Below, piece after piece: positions 1 through 11,100 of a stretch of 64,000 nt of DNA. The notes beneath the pieces are model-generated. The model did not search any database. It had not been told where the DNA came from and worked only from the letters and a program-made list of their open reading frames with translations. The first letter of the stretch is position 1; each line of letters opens with the position of its first letter. The stretch comes from Sabellastarte sp. h YS-2021 (Eukaryota > Annelida > Polychaeta > Sabellida > Sabellidae). Both the position numbers and the translations under genes were made by a program. Where the stretch lies: NCBI GenBank assembly GCA_964017235.1, contig OZ024927.1, positions 23,331,160 to 23,395,159 on the forward strand, written 5' to 3'.

Positions 1-702
1 CTTCTGTCCAAGGAAGGAGGTTGTCTAGTGACTGAGGATATCTCCAGGCTCTTTGAGGTGAAACTGAAAGGGCCTCATGTGAAGGCGTACCTCCAGGACC
101 ATTTTCTCCGTTGAGGCAAGCAACCCAATAGCGGCATCAAACATCTTGCAGTCAAAACATGTTTTGACTTGAGTCGTAGAATCAAATCCTGAAGTTTGAG
201 CCATCTCTCTTGAATGGATTTTACAAGGGCTAAATCTAGATGGATTCGTAGCCCACGAACGAAAACACCTGAGTAGGTTTTAGTTCTGATTTTTCCTGCT
301 TTATTATCCACCCCAAGGACTGGGTTAGGTAATTCCTTGAGTTGGGTGGATGGGGATGTGAAGGTAAGCGTCCGATAGGTCTATCGACGATACCCATTCC
401 CCTAGAATCAGGGAGGTCCTGATGGACTCAGGAGATTCCATAGAACTTTTCTACGTGTAGAAAAGTGATGAGCCTGTTTTAGTCTATTACTGCCCTCAAC
501 CTGGGTGAGGCTTAGGGGCTAGAAACAGGCGACTGTAAAACCCGAGAGATTTTTCATTTTCCACCCGTTCTATTGCATTCTTAACAGAAGTGATTGGATA
601 CAAGTGGTCAGAGCTTGATATTTTGAAGGGCCTTGTATTCTGACCGAATCAGAAGGAATCTGACCAGACTTGGTGTAAAAAGAATGACAGGATGTAGCCA
701 TT

Positions 703-872
703 GGTGATACTGTTTAACACGTTGGATGAACAGTTATTTGTTTGCCAGTCTCTTCTGAAAGAATGGAGGCGACCTCCTACTGGTGGAGGTGATACTGTTT
801 AACACGTTGGATGAACAATTATTTGTTCGCCAGTCTCTTATGAAACAACGGAGGCGACCTCCTACTGGTGGA
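703..872. repeat. 85-bp tandem duplication inside DIRS copy 1
   Basis: Two adjacent copies (703-787 and 788-872) both begin ggtgatactgtttaacacg. Copy 2 of the element has a single version of this stretch, around 29435-29490. Confidence 0.85.
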
Positions 873-1884
873 CTGAGGGAGGCTTGGAGGAGTCATCAGG
901 GGGAGGGGTTTTCATGCCCTCGTCCCCTGGAGTGGAGTCGAAAAACCACCTTTGGAGCCTCTGCTATTCGATTTCCCCCTACCTGGGGAAAACGATGGAT
1001 ACTGCTTGGAATGGAATGAACCCCATTGGGCTGTTTCCCGTAGGCGCCTCTAGATTGTGGGGAATGTGAAAGGGCTGATTTGATACGGCCTAAACCCTAA
1101 GTGTTATAACAGGTGCCTGATGAGAAACTTCTGTTCCTCATAAACTAGTTGTGAATGGGGAACTTAAAGTTCTTAAGATCCGGTATCTCAGCTGGATTCC
1201 CCATACCCTTTCTGACTACTTATATGCACTATGAAATTGAGTTTAACCTGTCTGGAAGTAGCCCTGCTTCTGTCTTAGCAGAAATCCATAACCAGGTTGC
1301 ATTCAGAAAAACCTAGTGAAGAGCAGCCTGAAGCTCAACGTTTGATGACCAGAAGGGGGGGTGGGGGGCTTACCCAAAGAGGCCCCTAGGGAGATACAGA
1401 TTTGAAAACTTAAAATTTGTCCTCAAAACAAGTTTGTCCCAAATGTACCCCCTAGTAAAACCAGGGGTTTATTATTATTTCAGGGAAATTTGCAGCCTAA
1501 AAGTCCTGATAAAATTTAACAAAGCATCTTTAGTTGAGGACCGCATGGGAGCATGGCTGAAGGGCCCCTTTGCCTAGGTTCCTGTTGGCCTTCTAAATCA
1601 TTCAGAGTCCAGATTGTGGAGGGCCTAGGCATAAATTCCCTGGGGTCAGTGAGATTCCAAAATTGCCTAAGTTTCAATGTCCTCGGAATATGGTTAGGGT
1701 TAAGTCAGGCAACCTACATCCCTATAAAATACAGAGTCCAGAAAGACTGAAGGACCTTGTTTAGAAGAAGCCCTCTTGAGCTTGAGGACTTTGGACTTGC
1801 ACCGAAGCCTCCAATAAGTGATATTTACTACCAGGCTTGTGTACTATTAGTCCAAGTGTGTGTTAGGATTGTTCAGAGTTCTGA

Positions 1885-2110
1885 TCTGGAATCATCCGAT
1901 CTTAGATGCAATCATCAGATCATTGGATTTTGGATCAGATCATCCGAGCATAGGATGGTAGCTGCAAACATCTGATCAGCGGATCTTAGATCCTAGATAC
2001 AGACATCCGATCATCGGATCTTAGATCTAGATGCAATGAAAATCCGAGCATCAAACCATACTCGGATGGATAGAACTTGGGATAATGCATCCGATTCTCG
2101 GATGGATAAG
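1885..2110. repeat. ATCCGA/TCGGAT palindromic cluster, DIRS copy 1
   Basis: About a dozen short, mutually complementary words (catccgatc, atcggatc, atccgagcat) are packed into ~225 bp. The same cluster is at 30355-30640 in copy 2. It lies between the ITR and the RT region and could fold into local hairpins. Confidence 0.7.
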
Positions 2111-2205
2111 AAATCGGATGAACTAAGTTCAGATCTAGCTTCAGATTCAAGCAGGGATCTGATCCACCCTGGTTTAGAAAGAAGTTGGATACTATTATTT
2201 CCATG

Positions 2206-2714
2206 TAGTGCTGGGACGATGTTTGCAAACTTCGGTATTATCGCTCACTGGCTCACTGCCGATCAATGACCGGTAAAAATTTAAGTACAACCGATGTTTG
2301 CTACATTCATTTCTTTGTAGACTTTTGGTCACAATAAAACATGAACCGTATTAGTATTTTTTAGTAATCTGGAATATTCATCAGTTAAAATGACAAAACT
2401 AGCCGTGGATGCAATAAATATAACGTAAATAGAAACACCTTGGGGTTTTCCCACTGTTGTCAAGGTAATCATAAAATTAGCCAGTCACAAGTGGAGATAC
2501 ATAAAGCATGGTCTGTTAGTGAGGGAGACGTCTGTGAATGGCTTTTAGATTATATTTTGGTTATATTTGTGTGTATTTTACTTGTTATTATTTAATATTT
2601 GATTTTTCTGTCTGGTTTACAATTTTAACTCCATGATCGGAAATGTTCGAAGATTGCTCTCAAATTTCCGATACAAACATCGACAGGTAAAGTCATGGCG
2701 ATCTCCCAGCACTA
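2206..2714. mobile_element. hAT-type MITE, copy 1 (nested in DIRS)
   Basis: This 509-bp element has TIRs TAGTGCTGGGA...TCCCAGCACTA and a perfect 8-bp target duplication, TTTCCATG, at 2198-2205 and 2715-2722. The TIR start fits the hAT consensus YARNG, and 8-bp duplications are typical of hAT. The uninterrupted site, one TTTCCATG followed by taagctttcc, is present in DIRS copy 2 near 30710-30725. No transposase ORF is present, so it is non-autonomous. Confidence 0.93.
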
Positions 2715-3103
2715 TTTCCATGTAAGCTTTCCTTTAATAGTTCTTGAAAAGAACTACACAACTGGGTTTATTGAAATCGAGGGTGACACAAGGTCATCTC
2801 CTCCACCTGCCTCACTGCAGGTAGGCCTAGTTGTGAGATAAGGAAAGCAATAATTACACAGAATTTTACTAAATAACATAGAACCTAAAATGCAAAATAT
2901 ATTTTTTATATTATAAAATTGGATGACTTAAAATAATGCCAAAATATGCTAAAAATACTTAATATCTGATCTATGAAAAGTCACCAAATTATGATTCTAT
3001 GTATTAAAATAAGGAAACTGATGTAGTTTCAATATCCAACGACAAGTATATCCTTGTAAAATTGAGATCTATTCCTTCCCAAATAAAAAATATGTTATAA
3101 TCA

Positions 3104-3265
3104 CGCGGCCAACGAGAAAAGGAGACGAATCTCAGAGTGTACCGCGAGACGACAACCTGAGGCTACGGCAAACTATAGTATAAATGTCTATTTTTCTTAG
3201 ACGTTGACCTGATGCCTTGCGGCCATCTGAGAACAGCAATCAGTCCCACATGGTAAGCTATTGTA
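3104..3265 (-). repeat. DIRS copy 1 terminal repeat
   Basis: This segment matches 31732-31890 and, inverted, 25881-26030. It contains the blocks ggccaacgagaaaaggagac, ctgaggctacggc and cagtcccacatggtaagct. It marks the 5' end of the element when read on the minus strand. Confidence 0.85.
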
Positions 3266-3572
3266 GCGTAATAAAATTAACCTTTAAACTAGGTCTTACA
3301 TGCACACATTAATACACTTCAATTCACTTGGTTGTGAGAGGTGGGGGGACCTTGAGGCATCTCCACCACATACTGTTATGAGAGATTATGCCTGCCCAGG
3401 GACTTATTCCCACTGCCTTTGGATTACACACAGAAATAAACACAAGTCTAGCTCTTTAACTAGCTGAGAAAAAGGGGTATCTCCGGAAGCTCAGGTGCAT
3501 ATATTTTTTCCATATTTCAGTGAAATGGTCTCCATACCAATAACTAGAGGAATGCTTTTGCTAACAAAAGCG

Positions 3573-5010
3573 AAGCGTCCCTGAAAGTTAAAAATGCTTT
3601 GTGGTTTTAATAAGCATGCTGTAAAGCTAAGAATGCACAAAGCTACACCGTATGATTTCCCAATACCTCTTAATACATTCTGATGCTATAAAAGCAACAA
3701 TAAAGGAGATATAAGGCAAAAACTCCAAAGCAGCTATTTATGACCCCAGTTTGGCCCATAAGGGGTCGGGGGTAAAACTGACCAGCTATTTAGACTCTCC
3801 ACATATGCTTTCCCAATACCTCTTAATACATTCTGAAGCTATAAAAGCAACGAAAAAGGAGATATAAGGCAAAAACTCCAAAGCAACTATTTTATGACCC
3901 CAGTTTGACCCATAAAGAGGGGTCGGGGATAAAACTGACCAGCTATTTAGATTCTCCACATATGCCTTCCCAATACCTCTTAATACATTCTGAAGCTATA
4001 AAAGCAACAATAAAGGAGATATAAGGCAAAAACTCCAAAGCAGCTATTTATGACCCCAGTTTGGCCCATAAGGGGGGTCGGGGGTAAAACTGACCGGCTA
4101 TTTAGACTCTCCACATATGATTTCCCAATACCTCTTAATACATTCTGAAGTTATAAAAGCAACAATAAAGGAGATATAAGGCAAAAACTCAAAATCAGCT
4201 ATTTTGTGACCCCAGTTTGACCCATAAGGGGGGGTAAAACTGACTGGCGATTTAGACTCTCCACATATGCTTTCCAAATACCTCTTAATACATTCTGAAG
4301 GTATAAAAGCAACAATAAAGGAGATATAAGGCAAAACTCCAAAGCAACTATTTTATGACCCCAGTTTGACCCATAAGGGCGGGGGGGGAGATCGGGGCAT
4401 AAAACTGACCGACTATTTAGATTCTCCACATATGCTTTCCCAATACCTCTTAATACATTGTGAAGCTATAAAAGCAACGATAAAGGAGATATAAGACAAA
4501 AACTCCAAAGCAGCTATTTATGACCCCAGTTTGGCCCATAAGGAGGGGTCGGGGGGTAAAACTGACCAGCTATTTAGATTCTCCACATACGGTTTCCTAT
4601 TACCTCCCAGTACATTTTATGGCTCTAAATACAATACTTAAGAAGATAATAGGGGGGTTGACCTAAATTTAAGGCTTTCAGATTGGAAGGTGTCAGAAAA
4701 TCCCTCATAAATGAGACATTTTTCAAGGGATTGCTCCCAAAATCTAATCAGCTCGCGTTTTCGATAGTATGAACACGTGTGTCAAATTATAAGGCTGTGT
4801 AGCAAGTAGTTTTTCCTGAACTGCGATCATGTGACCTTCATAAAGGTCAAATTTAAGCATGCAGAAAAATTTTCCCACGCCTAAGGTATATAACTGCCAA
4901 ATATGGTTTGAAACCTTCTAATAATAAGGGAGATATTCAAGGGAGACCATAATGCGGCGGCGGCGAGGAAACTGAGGCGAAAACAAATAAGCGCCCTTTC
5001 AGGGACGCTT
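3573..5010. mobile_element. Putative TIR element containing a 155-bp minisatellite
   Basis: A perfect 15-bp inverted repeat, aagcgtccctgaaag (3573-3587) and its complement (4996-5010), brackets six tandem repeat copies. No convincing target duplication was seen and there is no transposase ORF. The superfamily is undetermined. The element ends 44 bp from the last dynein exon in the window. Confidence 0.6.
3651..4650. repeat. Minisatellite, six ~155-bp units plus a degenerate end
   Basis: Unit starts are at 3651, 3804, 3961, 4116, 4266 and 4431, each beginning tatg(a/c)tttcccaatacctc; a decayed seventh begins near 4588. Units are 150-165 bp and contain aaaggagatataaggc and a G-run of variable length (ggggtcggggg). 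Stop-free stretches on the minus strand here are artefacts of the repeat. Confidence 0.95.
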
Positions 5011-5053
5011 AATTACAAGTAACCCTTCCTAAGTATCCAGGCACATAACTCAC

Positions 5054-5172
5054 TCGGTATCATAGTGATCATAGAACTCCTTGGTGTCTGTCTTGAACTG
5101 CTCCACTTTCTGCATGAGGTCAGCCTTGTACTCAGGCTGGATGGACAGAAGGTGACTCTGTGTGGTAACCAC
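5054..5172 (-). CDS. DNAH5/8: Dynein heavy chain exon 28 in window
   Basis: A 119-bp exon from acceptor ttgcag to donor gtgagt, ending after two bases of a codon, so the reading frame continues below position 1. It encodes [20 protein letters not shown] and [14 protein letters not shown], matching L...QP.FK..L......F......F..DY. The rest of the gene is outside the window. Confidence 0.97.
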
Positions 5173-8100
5173 CTGCAAAACATTTCAATAGATAATTAAA
5201 CTGTGTGAATTTGAATCGCACGATTCCTACTTAATGAGATTTAACTGGATCTGATTTTACCTTAATGGTTAAACAAAAATCTTTGTAAATTACAATGTTG
5301 ATGCATAAACAAATGATATCAGGAAATATCATAAAAGATTAATTCTTGCTGAGGCATAGTTGATTATACATATGACAAAGCTGATGCACTCTTTTTCTGA
5401 GCTAAAAATGGTGTAAGTCCCAAAGGCACTTTATTACTAAAAAATGATGAAGTTATAAAACACTTTTAAATTTTGCTATCCTTGTTAGACCTTGAAGGAG
5501 GGGCCCAAGGTCAAGTCTGAACATATGAGAAGATTCCTAGCCCATGATTTCCTATAGGTTGGTTTCACATTGCAAACCTTTAGGACCAATAATAAGCGAG
5601 TTATAAGCACTTTTCAGTTTGCTTATCCTTGTTTGACCTTGAAGGAGGGGCCCAAGGTCAAATCTGAACACATCAGAAGATTCCTAGCCCATGATTTCCT
5701 GTAGGTTGGTTTCACACTGCAAACATCTAGGACCAACAATAAGGGAGCTATAAGCACTCATGACTGAAAGGAAACACACGTGGTGGCTATCTTGTTTTTC
5801 AAAATGGGGCCAAATATAATTCCAGATTTTGTAATGATGAAGATATCCTGCGAATTTGAGATTTCTACCTATAATACCCTTGCCTCTAGGCCAACAAAAC
5901 TCCTTGTTGAAAGTCAAAAGACGCCTGTGGCGGCCATGTTGTTTTTTAAAATGAGCCCCAAAATATACCCAGGCAAGATTTTATGGTTATGAATATATCC
6001 TGCAAATTTGAGAAGTCTACCTATAATACCCTTATATCCAGACCCATGCAGGTGGTATTCATTTTCTGCCATCACTTTTTGAAAAATATAACATGATGAT
6101 ATGCATTCCATGTTACTGTAAAATAATTAACAACATTAAATCTATAAGAGTGCTCATTGCAGAAAATACTACCCGCACTATATAAAACATGTTGGGTCTG
6201 CAATTAATAGGTTGTACAATAGCCTAGTCAATACCTGCCCTCTACTTCAAATTTGAACAATACCTACCCTCTGTTTCAGCAGATTCCACTGGTAGGACAA
6301 GGTATCCACTTTCTCTGCATTTCCATCATTGAAGAACAGGTTGTATCTGCCTAGCATGGTGTAGGCCTCTTCTATGGGCTGGATGGTCATATCTGTCTTG
6401 ATCTCATTTTCCCGAATTTCCTGTAGCGCCCCCATGTGGCTGCGGACATCATCCAAGTCCTTGATGGGGCGAGTCAGTCGCTTCTCCATGTTTTCAAAGA
6501 AGTCCAGCATCTCATCCATCTCAGTAGCGCACTTGGAATTAAGATTCCTGGAAAAGTAAATGTTTAATAATGTAAGGCATTTAATTGCATAGTTTACTCT
6601 TATATATTACAGTTAAAAATGTTAGTGATAATACTTATTAATGTTTTATGAAGATTTGGCTAAATTTGTATGACATACAAGATCCCGAACAAAAAATAGC
6701 ATCAGAGATGCCCATACCCCACAGCCTGGGGAAATAGTTTTCAACGACATGAGATATACAAGTAGTGAAACAGTACAAAGATCGGGATACTTTCAGAACA
6801 GTGTCAGTTATATAAATCTCCAAATAATGTTTAAGTAGAGAAAATAACATCTAAGAGAAAGAAAATATATGTAAAGATGAAGTATTAAAACAAGGTAATC
6901 CAACAGCAAGATGACAGCATTAATCAGTAAACTAAAAATTATGAAAATGTAAAACTTATTATTTGGAGAATAGCTATCAATGGAAATAACACAATTATGT
7001 TAAACTGTATATAATAATCAGTTGTAGCAATCCATATATCTTTGTCATAAGAGAAAGATGTCTACCTACACCCCTTAACCAATTGCACTACCAAGTGTCA
7101 AGCTTCTACACCTTATGGAATCCAAGAAATAGTACAGGCAAGTTTTTAAAACTCATGGTCACCATGACAAAGCAAAGGTCAAATCAAGATCTCACAGTGA
7201 TGTTGCACACCTACAACCCCTAACCAATGTCCCTACCAAGTATAAACTTCCTACACCTTACACTTTCTGAGATATAGCCCAGACAAAATTTTAGAGGTCA
7301 AGGTCACCACAGCAAGGTCAAATGTCAAATCAAGGTCTCACGATGACGTTGCACACCTACGATACAGCCCTGACAAACTTTTTCCCGTGGCCCGACCATC
7401 CCGCCACCATGGGTGAAAACAATACCCTGACAGTCCTTAAGGACTGTGGGGTTAAAACACGTGAAATTAAATACTGATCTTTAAATGGGTTCAGTAGTGT
7501 TACTTTTGTTTGGCTACTAAGATCGTAATAGAAAGTATGGGAGGCTATCATTAGAGACAGGGTGTTTATTATTGATATTATATTACTTTGAAATTGCAGG
7601 AACTGTAAATTGTAGTTACTGTAACCATTACAACATAAATGAAATATGCTGGAAACATTATTTTCTACTGCCTCTGAAGGTTTTAAATCTTCTCCTCCAA
7701 CTAAAAAGTGAGTATACTTAATGTATTTCGCCCATTGCATAGGTTACATGTGAGACAGTTTATTGATGAAGGAAAGCAATGCATCCTCCTTGGTCAATAT
7801 ACTGCACTGTAAACCCAGTGGGCATTGGCTTAGATTTTATGAACAATGACAATCTTAAAATGGCTAGGTTTTAACTTGTGCATACAAATTTGAAATTCAA
7901 TCAAAGAAAAACTAGGCATGTAGAAATGCTAATAATACCTTCAACAAGCCACAAAGTAATCAGTGACCACAGAAAGACATAAAAAATTGTGGAGCAGTTT
8001 TTTTTTCTCATTCTGTTTGAAGAGGAGGAATAGCACTGAATTCAATGTACATTAAATTTACAAGAAAAATAAGTTTCCCCTAATCAGTTTGAACACTGGG

Positions 8101-11100
8101 TTAACAAGATCTCTTTGCATCTCCACAGTTCACTAATGATGCGTATGCCTGTATAAATTTGGTTTGATAGACTTTGTTTTGTGTTTTGTTCACCCTAAAA
8201 TATGCCTGACCAGAAATAGCTGGAGAATGGGACGTAAACTCTTTTAATTTTAACCTTTGACCAGAACAGAGACTAAGCAAATTCAATGTAATAATATCCT
8301 CATTTAGAAAGGTACCGTATTTCACTGTGTAAGTGTCTCGGGTCAATATATTTTTCAAAAGAGGAGGGCTGCTACTACATTTTAAAAAACCCTCAAAAGT
8401 AGAAGAGAGGGGGAAATGAGCATTTAATAGGGAGGAGTTGTTTATACTGTAAAAAAACACGGTTTATCGATGTTGAGAAAGGTTTAAGGGAAAAAACAAC
8501 AGAGCACTCACTTTCCATAACAAAGTTTCCATGCCTGACATTCCAGGGAAAGGGCCAGCTTGAGAGGATCTGTCAAAAACAGGATTGGTCCCACACGCTG
8601 AGTTGGATGCATCTCCTGAATACGTTCCTCCATTTGCTGGAAATCAAAAGGTCAAACTTGGCTTTAATGCCACTTTTAACAGTGTGACTTGCATTAAGAT
8701 AGGATATCAATATTTCAGATATGTCCTGATTTAGATTGGAAACCACAATCATAGAGGTGAGATCTATTAGATTAATTGCAAAAAATTGACATCCAGTATG
8801 CGGTGGAGATCCTTTGGCCAGTTTTGAAGCCTGTTAAGCAAGAAACATCTACTTCTCCAGGAAATGGAGGTAACAGGATAAGGATCAGTAAATAACTTCT
8901 GCTTGACAGGGAGTTTTACTTTAAAGGACCATTTAAACCAATATGCATCAAATTAATACATGGTAGTTTACTTACACTGTAATATCTTAGCTTGAATTCA
9001 AATTCTGACATAATGGGTTTGCTCTCCATGAATTCTTTCACCTTGGCCTCAATTTCCTGAAAAAAAGGGAAAACAATAATTATTGACAATCTGTATCATA
9101 TTATGAAAATGGATGCATACATGTGCAGGTTTATTTACTTGAGCATTTTCGTAAATTTCTAAGTAAAGATTACTTAATACATACAGATGACAAAAGATGG
9201 AAGATCAAATAGCTGTCAGTTTTGAAAGCTACGTTATTGTTGGGATGTGTTGCTCTATGTAGTACTTATGGCATTTGTTAAAATATTACTGATTATCGCT
9301 AACCAGGACCTCTAGGCTTCAAATATCTGGTTGACATGTCTTAGGGTCGGTTAATTCAGAGATTCAGTTGAATGGAGGCCGGATAAATGGGGTTCTACTG
9401 TACATCGTTACATTTTAACTCACCTCAGTCCAGAGTTCATCATACTTGGTGTACTGATTGAGTACAGTGGTGACCTCTGGTTTGATGGTGGCAACAATGC
9501 CATTCAGCTGTTGTGCAATCTTCACCACATCCTTGTGTTCAGCCACGATCTTGTGGAGCGGCTTGATCACGGATTGAGGATTGATCTTCACTTCATCTGC
9601 CTTTTCATCATCTCCACGATCCAGATCCTGTGACCATAGAACAAAGTCAAATTTGGAATTTTATGTTCCCATTCACCCTAAGGATCCCATCAGGAGAGGC
9701 CCTTTAGGAACCCCCTATATTTCTTAATGAGCTCGACTTGAGTCCACAACTTATTGTAAAGAACAAAGTGTTTAAATCACAAACTGAAGCCTTTGTAATG
9801 ATAACTTTGATGGTTTTAAATAAAATGAAGATTAAATTGAGGGGATTACAACAAATTTATATGTTTTTGAGATTTGAAGAATAATGGGCTTTAGTGTAAT
9901 GACAGTTTAAAGTGGCATTAAAAAGTATCACCACTGGCCCAATACTGTTTTATAAACAATACAAAATGACCGCATATTTAAAAAGACATCTCAGCTTTTT
10001 CACTTTTTTCACTCGTTTGCATGTAGATACACATAATAATACAATTTATACAGGACAATGCCAAATCATATCACACAAATACATTCTACTAATTGGCTTT
10101 AGCCATTACACTACAACAACTGATGGTCTATATTTATCATCTTCTGGTCTCTTGAAACGCTGGAGTTAGGAGACATTGTTCATGTTCATCAGTTTCAGTT
10201 ATCAAATTGAATATACAATTTTCAAATAATTCATAATTCAATTGTTCTAAGGCAATTAAGGTTATAACTGGGCCTCATGCTCTTCTCAGTATTCATTCGT
10301 GTCCATATCAGCCAATAGATTCTTTGTATAACCTGTGGAGACACATACTAATTTATGACAAAGTAACTTGTCATGGGAAACAACATTTATGTTTATACAA
10401 CTGAAGTGCTTTTAATGAAATTCAATAAATTAAGTCCCCATATGAGAAATTATTTTCTCTTCAAATTAAATAATTTCATCTTGGGACAATGTTTAAGTTC
10501 CAATATGAAACTGGAGAACATTTATACAACTGAAGTAGAAATCACAAGTATTTACAAGGATTTAATTTTTTTCTTTTATTTGTAACAAAAGAAGAATGTA
10601 ACACTCAAGAGGAGAACAGGTCAATGAAATTAACACTCAAGTAAGTTTAGTATTACTATGCTGTACTAAACAAATCACACCTCCACCAAAGAAACTACTG
10701 GCCTGAAGAACATCAACTACTTCTTGTGCCAACCATCCAACTTCACAGAAAGTCTCTGGTTTAGAATAATACTTAATGCTTTGTCCTCATTGCAATGACA
10801 AAGCAACAAATGTTTAAAGATGCCTAAAATAATTTTAATGCTGAGATTGATTTATCCATAACTGTCCATTTTTGCCTTTTAATTTTATGGGTTTTTTTTA
10901 AACTTAAATCATTTCCATTATACTGAATGGGAAATATTCAGTGAAATAACTAGTTCTTAGTTCTGAGGTTATCTGAAGCAAATTGCCAACACATTGGGGA
11001 GTTATCAAAGGGAACAGAAACGCTGCACTTTGTAAAAATAGCCAGCCTTGGCAGGCAAGAACCCCAGCCCACAGGTACAACTAAATGGGTAACAACATTG

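Larger units (their letters stand above)
1..3284 (-). mobile_element. DIRS-like retrotransposon, copy 1 (cut by window edge, interrupted by a MITE)
   Basis: Positions 1-3284 align collinearly with 28559-31908 of copy 2, including the terminal ITR at about 3104-3265. On the minus strand 75-311 still reads as RT sequence ([20 protein letters not shown]). Differences from copy 2 include a 209-bp deletion at 325-330 removing the RT active-site region, a local duplication (703-872), the hAT MITE at 2206-2714, and absence of the ~635-bp segment at 30943-31577. It is not coding-competent. It has the same orientation as copy 2 and as the host gene. Confidence 0.88.

Noticed and set aside
3651-4590. 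CRISPR array
   Set aside because: Whole ~155-bp units are repeated without unique spacers, and the genome is eukaryotic with spliced genes.
7357-7740. 127-codon minus-strand frame
   Set aside because: It crosses the end of a repeat element and adjoining intron, with no family similarity or splice sites in phase with exons 26/27.
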